Source: Botryobacter ruber (GTDB lineage Bacteria; Bacteroidota; Bacteroidia; Cytophagales; Hymenobacteraceae). From it: DNA of 64,000 bases. Shown here piece after piece: positions 35,544 to 43,133 of this stretch. Each line of letters opens with the position of its first letter. Positions within the stretch are counted from its first letter, which is position 1. The notes beneath the pieces were generated by a model that was not told the origin of the DNA, searched no databases, and was given only the letters and a program-made list of their open reading frames with translations. The translations under genes were made by a program, and so were the position numbers. The stretch covers positions 27,722-91,721 of the forward strand of contig NZ_QCZK02000016.1 in the NCBI RefSeq assembly GCF_003347595.2, in the 5' to 3' direction.

Positions 35544-38177
35544 ATGAAAGGAGCAGATAAAGGCACAGTAACCCCACTGATGAAACAGTACAACGCCATT
35601 AAGGCGAAGCACCCGGGGGCGCTGCTGCTTTTCAGGGTAGGGGATTTTTACGAAACTTTCGGCGAAGATGCCATCAAGGCCAGCAAGATACTCGACATCG
35701 TGCTGACCAAGCGCGGCAACGGTTCTGCTTCCGAAACGGCCCTGGCCGGTTTCCCGCACCACTCCCTGGATACGTACCTGCCCAAGCTCGTGCGGGCGGG
35801 GGAGCGTGTGGCTATCTGCGACCAGCTGGAAGACCCGAAGTCGGTGAAGGGTATTGTGAAGCGGGGGGTGACGGAGCTCGTAACGCCGGGGGTGTCTTTT
35901 AACGACCAGGTGCTGGAGCGCCGCAGCAACAATTATCTGGCTGCTGTGACGTTTGGGCGGCAGGAGTCGGGGGTGTCGTTCCTGGATATTTCGACGGGTG
36001 AATTCATTACCGCACAGGGCGACCGCAACTACATCGGCAAACTGCTGCAGAGCCTGGCCCCGGCGGAGGTGCTGTTCTGCAAACGCGAAAAAGAGACCTT
36101 CTTTGAGAACTACGGCCCCGACTTCCGCTATTATGCGCTGGACGAGTGGGTGTTTAAATACGACTTCGCATACGAATCGCTCACGCGCCACTTCGGCACC
36201 ACCTCGCTGAAGGGGTATGGCATAGAAGGGATGCAGGAAGCAATCATTTCGGCAGGCGCCATTCTGCACTACCTCTCCGAAACGCACCACACCGAAATCA
36301 GCCACATTGCCACCATCTCCCGCCTGGAAGAAGACAAGTATGTGTGGCTGGACCGCTTTACGGTACGAAACCTCGAACTGCTCTACCCGCAGCACCAGGA
36401 GGGTGTGCCGCTGATACAGGTGCTCGACCAGACGGTAACGCCGATGGGCGCGCGGCTGCTGAAGAAATGGGTGGTGCTGCCACTAAAGGATGTGGCCCAG
36501 ATTCGCCGCCGCCTGAGCACCGTAGAAGCCCTCACCACGTCTGGCGAATTGCTACAGGAGTTGGTGCACCACCTGAAACAGATTACCGACCTGGAGCGGC
36601 TGATTTCGAAGGTGGCGGTGCGCCGTGTGAACCCGCGGGAGCTGAACCAACTGGCAGCTGCGCTCGATGCTATTGCGCCTATCCAAAAGAGCCTGGCCCT
36701 AAGCGATATTGCCGCGCTGCAGAAGCTGGCGGCCCAACTGGCGCCTTGCGACGGGCTGCGCGCAGAGATAAAGAAAGTGCTCCGCCCCGACGCGCCCATG
36801 CTCACCAACCAGGGCAACATGATAAACGATGGCGTGGACCAGGAGCTGGACGAGCTGCGTAAAATTGCTTTTTCGGGCAAAGATTACCTGGCACAGCTGC
36901 AGCAACGCGAAGTGAAGAACACGGGCATCAGCTCCCTCAAAATCGCCTACAACAAAGTATTCGGTTATTACCTGGAGGTAACGCACGCGCACAAAGACAA
37001 GGTACCAGCTTCCTGGATCCGCAAGCAGACGCTGGTGAATGCCGAGCGCTACATTACCGAAGAGCTGAAAACCTACGAGGAAAAAATCCTGAACGCTGAA
37101 GAGCGTATCTACAGCATTGAGTTCGGCCTGTTCAACGACCTGGTGCTGCACGCCCTGGATTTTGTGGCGCAGGTACAGCAGAATGCGCGTGTTATTGGCG
37201 TGATTGACTGCCTCAGCTCCTTCGCTTCCATCGCCCTCACCCAAAACTATGTGAAGCCTGATGTAAACGACTCGCACGTGCTGGACATCAAAAAAGGCCG
37301 TCACCCGGTTATCGAGCGGCAGCTGCCGCTGGGCGAAGCCTACGTGCCCAACGATATTTACCTCGACAACGAGGAACAGCAGATTATCATCATCACGGGT
37401 CCGAACATGGCCGGTAAAAGTGCCTTGCTGCGGCAGACGGCGCTCATCGTGCTCATGGCGCAGGTAGGTTGTTTTGTACCGGCAGAAGCAGCTACGGTTG
37501 GCATCATCGACAAGATTTTTACCCGCGTAGGCGCTTCGGATAACTTATCGAAAGGCGAGTCGACGTTTATGGTGGAGATGACCGAAACAGCCAGCATCCT
37601 GAACAACCTCTCGGACCGCAGCCTCGTGCTGATGGACGAGATTGGCCGCGGCACCAGCACCTACGACGGCATCTCCATTGCCTGGGCCATTGTGGAGCAC
37701 CTGCACAACCACCCCAAGTTCCGGGGCAAAACCCTTTTCGCGACGCACTACCACGAGCTCAACCAGCTGGCCGAAGACCTGCCTCGGGTGAAGAACTACA
37801 ATGTATCGGTGCGTGAGGCGGGTGGCAAGATTCTGTTTATGCGCAAGCTGGTGGAAGGCGGCAGCGAGCACAGTTTCGGTATTCATGTGGCGCAGATGGC
37901 GGGCATGCCGAACAGCGTGGTGCTGCGGGCGAACGAAATTATGCACCACCTGGAGCAGGACAAGATTTCGCACCCGGAACAGCACGAGCAGCTGCAAACC
38001 ATCCCGAAAGGTAATTTCCAGCTTAACATGTTCGAGCTCCCCGACCCGCAGCTGCAACGCGTAAAAGAGGCGTTTGATAAACTCGACATCAACACCATGA
38101 CACCGGTAGAAGCGCTACTCAAGCTGAACGAGCTGAAGCTACTGCTGCAGGAAAAGAAGAAGGAGAAGGTGCGGTAA
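35544..38177 (+). CDS. mutS: DNA mismatch repair protein MutS
   Basis: 877 residues from ATG at 35544. Mismatch-recognition domain with the Phe-x-Glu loop in FRVGDFYETFGEDA (about 30-43), connector, lever (LRKIAFSGKDYLAQLQQREV), clamp, and ATPase with Walker A ITGPNMAGKSALLRQ at about residue 618, signature region SFMVEMTETASIL-type and Walker B SLVLMDEIGRGTSTYDG, then HYHELNQL. It ends in the C-terminal dimerisation tail. Full family length, all motifs intact. It initiates methyl-independent mismatch repair with MutL (not in the window). Monocistronic, preceded by the palindrome array. Confidence 0.96.
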   Translation: MKGADKGTVTPLMKQYNAIKAKHPGALLLFRVGDFYETFGEDAIKASKILDIVLTKRGNGSASETALAGFPHHSLDTYLPKLVRAGERVAICDQLEDPKSVKGIVKRGVTELVTPGVSFNDQVLERRSNNYLAAVTFGRQESGVSFLDISTGEFITAQGDRNYIGKLLQSLAPAEVLFCKREKETFFENYGPDFRYYALDEWVFKYDFAYESLTRHFGTTSLKGYGIEGMQEAIISAGAILHYLSETHHTEISHIATISRLEEDKYVWLDRFTVRNLELLYPQHQEGVPLIQVLDQTVTPMGARLLKKWVVLPLKDVAQIRRRLSTVEALTTSGELLQELVHHLKQITDLERLISKVAVRRVNPRELNQLAAALDAIAPIQKSLALSDIAALQKLAAQLAPCDGLRAEIKKVLRPDAPMLTNQGNMINDGVDQELDELRKIAFSGKDYLAQLQQREVKNTGISSLKIAYNKVFGYYLEVTHAHKDKVPASWIRKQTLVNAERYITEELKTYEEKILNAEERIYSIEFGLFNDLVLHALDFVAQVQQNARVIGVIDCLSSFASIALTQNYVKPDVNDSHVLDIKKGRHPVIERQLPLGEAYVPNDIYLDNEEQQIIIITGPNMAGKSALLRQTALIVLMAQVGCFVPAEAATVGIIDKIFTRVGASDNLSKGESTFMVEMTETASILNNLSDRSLVLMDEIGRGTSTYDGISIAWAIVEHLHNHPKFRGKTLFATHYHELNQLAEDLPRVKNYNVSVREAGGKILFMRKLVEGGSEHSFGIHVAQMAGMPNSVVLRANEIMHHLEQDKISHPEQHEQLQTIPKGNFQLNMFELPDPQLQRVKEAFDKLDINTMTPVEALLKLNELKLLLQEKKKEKVR

Positions 38178-38189
38178 GTCGGGTTCAGG

Positions 38190-38225
38190 GAGGTGCAGTG
38201 GCTATGGTGGCTGCCGGAGCAGAAA
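38190..38225 (+). repeat. WW30 dispersed repeat, copy 12
   Basis: Starts 13 bases after the mutS stop, in the same frame as that stop. Core GGCTATGGTGGCTGCC. Frame: EVQWLWWLPEQK. Confidence 0.6.
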
Positions 38226-38355
38226 AAATTTGTGCCTGAAAATCAACAAAAAGCGCAAAACTCTAATTTTTTTCAGGCTTGTCCCTTGCTATTTCAGATT
38301 TCGTGTGATACATTTGCATCACTAAATCACTCAGGCGGTTTAGCAGCGACAATAA

Positions 38356-38431
38356 GCGGGAGTAGCTCAGTTGGTAGAGCGCGACCTTGCCAAGGTCGAG
38401 GTCGCGAGTTCGAACCTCGTCTCCCGCTCCA
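38356..38431 (+). tRNA. tRNA-Gly (GCC)
   Basis: Full cloverleaf: acceptor GCGGGAG/CTCCCGC, D stem GCTC/GAGC, anticodon stem CGACC/GGTCG with loop TTGCCAA (anticodon GCC), T arm GCGAG-TTCGAAC-CTCGT, discriminator T, and encoded CCA at 38429-38431. Followed by a strong terminator. Confidence 0.97.
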
Positions 38432-38444
38432 GATAAAAACAGAT

Positions 38445-38478
38445 AAAGACGTTGTGCCAAGCAACGTCTTTGTTTTTT
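38445..38478 (+). terminator. Terminator after tRNA-Gly
   Basis: Stem AAAGACGTTG (38445-38454) with 38462-38471, 7-base loop, then GTTTTTT. Confidence 0.85.
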
Positions 38479-38511
38479 AAACAAAATCCTCCGGAACAAT
38501 ACCGGATGGCT

Positions 38512-38595
38512 GCCGGGATGGTGGAACTGGTAGACACGCAAGACTTAAAATCTTGTGAGCGCAAGCTCGTGCGGGTTCGATTCCCGCTCCTGGTA
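38512..38595 (+). tRNA. tRNA-Leu (TAA)
   Basis: 84-base class II tRNA: acceptor GCCGGGA/TCCTGGT (two G-U pairs), D arm GTGG..GTAGACACG, anticodon stem CAAGA/TCTTG with anticodon TAA at 38546-38548, variable arm stem (GAGC-GCAA-GCTC), T arm GCGGG-TTCGATT-CCCGC. CCA is not encoded, unlike the tRNA-Gly upstream. Confidence 0.96.
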
Positions 38596-38600
38596 CAACA

Positions 38601-38638
38601 AAAACCTCTGTAGATGAAGCATCTGCAGAGGTTTTTTT
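38601..38638. terminator. Terminator after tRNA-Leu, also facing higA
   Basis: A 16-bp stem (38601-38616 with 38620-38635, one G-U pair), loop AAG, then seven T; on the other strand TTTTTG. It can stop transcription from both sides. Confidence 0.82.
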
Positions 38639-38650
38639 ACATTCCCGAAA

Positions 38651-39022
38651 TTACAACCGATGCACAGGAGGGGCAATAAGTACTTCGGCAGGTAATCTTA
38701 AACCCTGGTGTAGATTCCGGATCATTTTCACAGTTAAGTCACGCTTTCGATTAAGAACTTTGGAGACAATGGTTTTGTCACCTATAAAAGGCTCCAAATC
38801 CTTTCGTTCGAGTCCTAATTCCTCCATCCTGAGCAAAATCGCCTCGATTGGGTCAGGCTCCGGCATAGGGTAATTCTCTTCTTCATATTTCTTTACCAGC
38901 AACACTAACAATTTCAACTCGTCAGCCTCTTTGCTGCCTTCAGGTGCATCGAAAATGGCATCAATCCTTCTGATAGCTGTTTCGTATTCCTGCTCCGTTT
39001 CTATTAATTTCTGTATTTTCAT
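38651..39022 (-). CDS. higA: HigA-type antitoxin with XRE helix-turn-helix
   Basis: 123 residues. The N-terminal half is acidic (EGSKEADELKLLVLLVKKYE, PMPEPDPIEAILLRMEELGL), then the helix-turn-helix RKDLEPFIGDKTIVSKVLNR with RDLTVKMIRNLHQGLRLPAE. This matches antitoxins of the HigA/COG5499 type that neutralise HigB and repress the pair's promoter. It lies 15 bases downstream of the toxin gene, in toxin-first order as is usual for higBA. Confidence 0.87.
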   Translation of the reverse strand: MKIQKLIETEQEYETAIRRIDAIFDAPEGSKEADELKLLVLLVKKYEEENYPMPEPDPIEAILLRMEELGLERKDLEPFIGDKTIVSKVLNRKRDLTVKMIRNLHQGLRLPAEVLIAPPVHRL

Positions 39023-39037
39023 TTTTCGTTCCTGCTG

Positions 39038-39343
39038 TTAAAGTCCTGCTTCTACTGTTTCCGGATCTATTTTGTCGTATTCTGCATGGGTACCTACAAA
39101 CTTAATCAATACGTTTTTATACTTGAAGCTAACCCTTGCCACCAACCTATAATGATTTCCTTTAATGTTAAAGATTACCCTGCTATCGCCTACTAAATCT
39201 GCAGCAGGATAATCCATCCACAGGTCATTCATGTCTTTCCAGGTTGCTTTCGACGCCGTTTTGTACCAAAGCAGGAGCGCCTGTTTAGCACCAGCATGCT
39301 TTTCATAGAACCGTTGCAAGGCACGAATACTGATTACATTCAT
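39038..39343 (-). CDS. higB: HigB-type mRNA interferase toxin
   Basis: 101 residues of the HigB (RelE-fold) family: VISIRALQRFYEKHAGAKQA, LLLWYKTASKATWKDMNDL, the core SRVIFNIKGNHYRLVARVSF and a terminal VLIKFVGTHAEYDKID. These give the basic, ribosome-dependent RNase surface (Arg, Lys, His, Tyr). First gene of the pair. The position immediately after two tRNA genes is a common landing site for accessory DNA, but no integrase or att repeat is seen. Both frames are intact, so the module is probably functional. Confidence 0.9.
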   Translation of the reverse strand: MNVISIRALQRFYEKHAGAKQALLLWYKTASKATWKDMNDLWMDYPAADLVGDSRVIFNIKGNHYRLVARVSFKYKNVLIKFVGTHAEYDKIDPETVEAGL

Positions 39344-39530
39344 TCTACTTCCTGCTTTAGTATGTACAACAAATATAATGCTATTGTTGCCAAATCAGCA
39401 ACTGCATAATAAGAAAATACACAAAAGTCGGTTACAGCCTGCAACATCACATGCTTTTACATCCTGCACACTTTCCCCTTTACAGCTTTTCTCCGTAACT
39501 TTCCTTTCAGAAAACCCGCCACTACCGCTT

Positions 39531-40433
39531 ATGATCTTCGACTTCCGCCTGAAAGTCTTCTATACCGTTGCCCAGAAACTGAGCTTTACCAAAGCGGCCA
39601 ACGAACTGTTTATTTCACAGCCGGCCGTTACCAAGCACATCAACGAACTGGAGCAGCAATTGGGCGCTGGCTTGTTCAGGCGGCATGGCAACAGCATTTC
39701 GTTAACGCCGGCGGGGCAGGTCGTGCTGAAGCATGCCCAAAAGATTTTCCAGATTTATGCGGCGCTGGAGAATGAGCTGGCGCAGCTGACGAATACAACG
39801 GGCGGCAACCTGCAGGTGGGGGCGAGCACGACGCTGGCGCAGTACGTGTTGCCGAAGATTCTGGCGCAGTTCAAAACGGCGCATCCCGGCGTGCACCTTA
39901 CCTTCGTGACCGGCAACAGCGAGCAGGTAGAACAGCAGCTGATACAGGAGAAAATTGACATTGCCGTGGTGGAAGGCATTTCGCACCACCCGCAGATTAT
40001 GTACGAACCGTTCGTGAAAGACGAGATTGTGCTCGTCACCCGGTCCAACAGCAAGCTCGCCAAAAAGAACGAGATAAAACCAGAGCAGCTGCTCTCCCTC
40101 CCGCTCATCCTGCGCGAGCATGGCTCGGGCACGCTGGACGTTATCTACAAAGCCCTTTCCGGCGCCCATATCCACCCCAAGGACCTGCACATTGAGCTGC
40201 AGCTCGACAGCACCGAGAGCATCAAGCAATACCTGCTCTACTCCGACTGCGCCGCTTTCCTCTCGATACACGCGGTAGAGGAGGAGCTGCGGCACAACAA
40301 ACTCAGCATCATCGACATCCGGGGCATCGATATTTCCCGCACCTTTCAGTTCATTACGCTGCATGGGCAAACCTCGCGGCTTACGGCTGTTTTCAAGCGT
40401 TTCTGCAGCAGCCACTATAACCTGGCGTTATAA
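39531..40433 (+). CDS. LysR-family regulator beside yeiH
   Basis: 300 residues from ATG at 39531. N-terminal winged helix-turn-helix MIFDFRLKVFYTVAQKLSFT then KAANELFISQPAVTKHINEL, followed by a periplasmic-binding-like effector domain (GNLQVGASTTLAQYVLPKIL, REHGSGTLDVI). CysB/YeiE-like. It precedes a YeiH-family permease gene by 53 bases on the same strand, the arrangement known for yeiE-yeiH, so it probably controls that gene. The last residues (KRFCSSHYNLAL) are encoded by a sequence matching a WW30 copy (40401-40425), suggesting the repeat has replaced part of the C-terminus. Confidence 0.87.
   Translation: MIFDFRLKVFYTVAQKLSFTKAANELFISQPAVTKHINELEQQLGAGLFRRHGNSISLTPAGQVVLKHAQKIFQIYAALENELAQLTNTTGGNLQVGASTTLAQYVLPKILAQFKTAHPGVHLTFVTGNSEQVEQQLIQEKIDIAVVEGISHHPQIMYEPFVKDEIVLVTRSNSKLAKKNEIKPEQLLSLPLILREHGSGTLDVIYKALSGAHIHPKDLHIELQLDSTESIKQYLLYSDCAAFLSIHAVEEELRHNKLSIIDIRGIDISRTFQFITLHGQTSRLTAVFKRFCSSHYNLAL
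40401..40425 (-). repeat. WW30-like repeat, copy 13, inside the lysR 3' end
   Basis: CTGCAGCAGCCACTATAACC matches the CAGCAGCCACCATAGCC subtype with about two differences over 21 bases. It is the only copy overlapping a coding end. The minus-strand frame has a TAG in place of the first TGG. Confidence 0.45.
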
Positions 40434-40486
40434 CGGATAAGGCTTTGTGATTGGCCTGGCTCCGGGTAATTCCGGAACTTGGTACC

Positions 40487-41431
40487 ATGCAACAAAGCAA
40501 CACTGGTACAGCAACACAGAAAAAAGCAGCCTTTCTGGCCCTGCTCCTGGTATGTGTGCTCCCCAACCTGGTTACGCCACCCCTGGCGCTGGCCATGGGC
40601 TTTGCATTCGCACACTTCCTGGGCCACCCGTTCCGGCACCTGAACCATAAGGCAACCAACTGGCTGCTGAAGGCATCGGTTGTGGGGCTGGGGTTCGGCA
40701 TGAACCTGCAAAGCACCATGGAAACAGGCAAGGAAGGTTTCTGGCTAACCATCGCCTCTGTTACGATAACTCTTACGCTGGGTATCTTAGGTGCCAGGCT
40801 GCTGCGCCTCACCCCTAAGCTGTCGCACCTGATTGCCTCGGGCACTGCCATCTGTGGCGGAAGCGCCATTGCGGCGCTCGCGCCCGTGCTGCAGGTAAAC
40901 GAGAAGGAAATGTCGGTATCGCTGGGAACGGTGTTCCTGCTGAATGCGGTGGCGCTGCTGGTGTTCCCCTTTATCGGCCATGCGCTGGACCTGACGCAGC
41001 ACCAGTTCGGTGTGTGGAGCGCCATCGCCATCCACGACACCAGCTCGGTAGTGGGCGCAGCCAGTGCCTTCGGCGAAGAAGCCTTGCGCGTAGCTACGAC
41101 TGTAAAACTGGCCCGGGCGCTCTGGATTGTGCCGGTGGCTTTCCTGTCGTCGCTCGCCTTCGGAACCAGTGGCCGGAACATCCGCTTTCCATGGTTTATC
41201 GGGCTGTTTGCAGGCGCGATGCTGCTCAATAGTTTCTTTCCGGCGGCAGGTTTGCTCAACCACCACATCGTTAGCCTGTCTAAAGCTGGTCTTACAGTTA
41301 CGCTGTTTTTAGTAGGAGCCGGTTTGTCTGCAGAAAGCGTAAAGGCAGTAGGCTGGCGGCCGCTGGTGCTGGGCATTTCACTTTGGGTGACAATTTCCGT
41401 GCTGTCGCTGGGGGTGATACTGTATGTCTGA
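40487..41431 (+). CDS. yeiH: YeiH-family inner-membrane permease (putative sulfate exporter)
   Basis: 314 residues from ATG at 40487, with about ten membrane helices. Family hallmarks: LGFGMNLQSTMETGKEGF, SGTAICGGSAIAALAPVL, VWSAIAIHDTSSVVGAASAF and a final VTLFLVGAGLSAESVKAVGW. These define the conserved hypothetical family UPF0324/YeiH, annotated as putative sulfate or sulfite exporters. Substrate not proven. Its control by the adjacent LysR gene is inferred. The stop codon at 41429-41431 is followed directly by the inverted-repeat element. Confidence 0.85.
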   Translation: MQQSNTGTATQKKAAFLALLLVCVLPNLVTPPLALAMGFAFAHFLGHPFRHLNHKATNWLLKASVVGLGFGMNLQSTMETGKEGFWLTIASVTITLTLGILGARLLRLTPKLSHLIASGTAICGGSAIAALAPVLQVNEKEMSVSLGTVFLLNAVALLVFPFIGHALDLTQHQFGVWSAIAIHDTSSVVGAASAFGEEALRVATTVKLARALWIVPVAFLSSLAFGTSGRNIRFPWFIGLFAGAMLLNSFFPAAGLLNHHIVSLSKAGLTVTLFLVGAGLSAESVKAVGWRPLVLGISLWVTISVLSLGVILYV

Positions 41432-41799
41432 ACCGTTGATGGGTGTGATTTAAATGATTTTTGTGATTTTGACCGTTGATGGTCGTGATGGCGCTGATGC
41501 GTGTGATGTTATATTTGCTTTTTTGTCTGAATCAGGATTGTCTTGAACAGGATTAAAAGATTAAATGATCATAAAGATTTTGCTATAGCGTAATGGAATC
41601 CTGCTTTTCCTTAAATCTTATAATCCTGTTCAAGACAATAGCAGAGGCTATGGAGGCAGGAGCAGAGAAGTTCAGACGCTGTTTTTTAAGGGAAGCAGGT
41701 AACCGGAATGTAATCCTGAAAATTCTAAAATTCTGTAAATCCTAATTCAGACAAACTTTAAATCACACGCATCAGCGCCATCACGACCATCAACGGTTC
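41431..41799. repeat. MITE-like nested inverted-repeat element R3 between yeiH and rodA
   Basis: Outer arms 41472-41507 and 41762-41797 are a perfect 36-base inverted repeat (ACCGTTGATGGTCGTGATGG and onward). Middle arms are 41523-41539 with AATCCTAATTCAGACAAA. Inner perfect 18-base arms are at 41538-41555 and 41621-41638 (AATCCTGTTCAAGACAA type). An extra partial copy of the outer arm stands just after the yeiH stop. The right outer arm contains the rodA stop codon. No transposase; WW30 copy 14 is inside. Confidence 0.82.
41640..41668 (+). repeat. WW30 dispersed repeat, copy 14
   Basis: AGCAGAGGCTATGGAGGC then AGGAGCAGAGA, inside element R3. Frame: QRLWRQEQR. Confidence 0.6.
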
Positions 41800-43130
41800 A
41801 TCTTGTTCGACCGCACCAGTTCCTGCGTGCGGTACGCATCGATGGCCAGCAGAATAAAGAGCAGGATGGTGAAGGACCAGAGCGAGGAGCCGCCGTAGCT
41901 GAAGAACGGCAGCGGAATACCAACTACCGGCGCCAGCCCGATGGTCATGCCCACGTTTACCAGGAAATGGAAGAAGATGATAGAGGCCACGCAGTAGCCA
42001 TAGGTGCGCCCGAACACTGACTTTTGGCGTTCGGCAATGTACACGATCCGGATGAGGAGCACCATGAACAGGGCAATGAGCAGCGTACTGCCAATCCAGC
42101 CATGCTCTTCGCCGATGGTGCAGAAAATAAAGTCGGTGCTTTGCTCGGGCACGAAGTCGAACTTGGTCTGGGTGCCTTCCAGGAAACCTTTGCCAAAGAA
42201 ACCGCCCGAGCCGATAGCGATTTTAGACTGCGTTACGTTCCAGCCAAAGCCCAGCGGATCGGCTTCGGGGTTGATGAGGGCTCTGATGCGGTTCTGCTGG
42301 TGCGGCTGCAGTACATCGTTCACAAAGTAATCGACACTGAACACCATGCCTACAATGAGCAGGAGCAGGGCGGCCATCATCTTGAGGCGGCGCATCAGGC
42401 GGTAATCGAGCCACACAGCCAGCACCATCAGCACCACAATGCCAATAATCAGGTAGAGCTTGGGCACCAGCAAGGTCATGATAAAAATAAAAGCCGATAC
42501 CCCGCCAATCACCAGGATGAGCGGCGACATACCTTCGCGGAAGTAGGCAATTACGAAAGCAGCAAACACCAGCGCAGAGCCCGTTTCGTTCTGCAGGATA
42601 ATGATAGCCGGGGGCAGCAGCGTGATGGCAGCCAGGATCATGTGGTCTTTCCATTGCTGTTGCCGCAGGTTCGAGGTGCTCAGAAATTTGGAAGCCGCCA
42701 GCGCAGTGGCAAATTTGGCCAGCTCGGCAGGTTGCAGGCGCACGCCTCCACCTAAATCGAGCCAGGACCGGGAGCCGGCAATAGGCGAAGCTACCGCCAG
42801 GGTAAAGAGCAGCAACAGGATCACGAAGCCGTAAATAGGGTAGGCCAGGTGCTCGTATATCTTGTAATCCACTACCAGCAGCACCAGGATGAGCACCAGC
42901 GAAGTGCCAATCCAGACAAGTTGTTTACCGGAGTTGATATCGAAGCTGAAAATGTTCACCACATTGTCGGGGCTGTACACGGCGGCATAGATGTTCATCC
43001 AGCCTAAGCTCACGAGCAGGAAATACAAAAAAACCGTCAGCCAGTCGAGGTTGGGCGCAATCCTGCGGGAGATGCGCTTGCTGCTCCTGGTAGCAATTTT
43101 ATATTTCGATACGCCCTGCTCTACAGCCAT
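41790..43130 (-). CDS. rodA: Rod shape-determining glycosyltransferase RodA
   Basis: 446-residue SEDS-family peptidoglycan polymerase with about eleven membrane helices, longer than the roughly 370 residues of E. coli RodA because of extra hydrophobic segments around residues 190-290. Family patterns: PIAGSRSWLDLGGGVRLQPA, ELAKFATALAASKFLS, a GFGWNVTQSKIAIGSGGFFG loop, FVPEQSTDFIFCTIGEEHG and a last PLPFFSYGGSSLW. It works with the PBP2 encoded immediately upstream (3 bases between genes). Last gene of the mre operon; its final codons and TGA lie in the right arm of element R3. Confidence 0.93.
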   Translation of the reverse strand: MAVEQGVSKYKIATRSSKRISRRIAPNLDWLTVFLYFLLVSLGWMNIYAAVYSPDNVVNIFSFDINSGKQLVWIGTSLVLILVLLVVDYKIYEHLAYPIYGFVILLLLFTLAVASPIAGSRSWLDLGGGVRLQPAELAKFATALAASKFLSTSNLRQQQWKDHMILAAITLLPPAIIILQNETGSALVFAAFVIAYFREGMSPLILVIGGVSAFIFIMTLLVPKLYLIIGIVVLMVLAVWLDYRLMRRLKMMAALLLLIVGMVFSVDYFVNDVLQPHQQNRIRALINPEADPLGFGWNVTQSKIAIGSGGFFGKGFLEGTQTKFDFVPEQSTDFIFCTIGEEHGWIGSTLLIALFMVLLIRIVYIAERQKSVFGRTYGYCVASIIFFHFLVNVGMTIGLAPVVGIPLPFFSYGGSSLWSFTILLFILLAIDAYRTQELVRSNKMNR

Positions 43131-43133
43131 CTT

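Noticed and set aside
38193..38480. Open frame running from the mutS 3' side through tRNA-Gly
   Set aside because: It reads through a tRNA gene; the only recognisable piece is WW30 copy 12.
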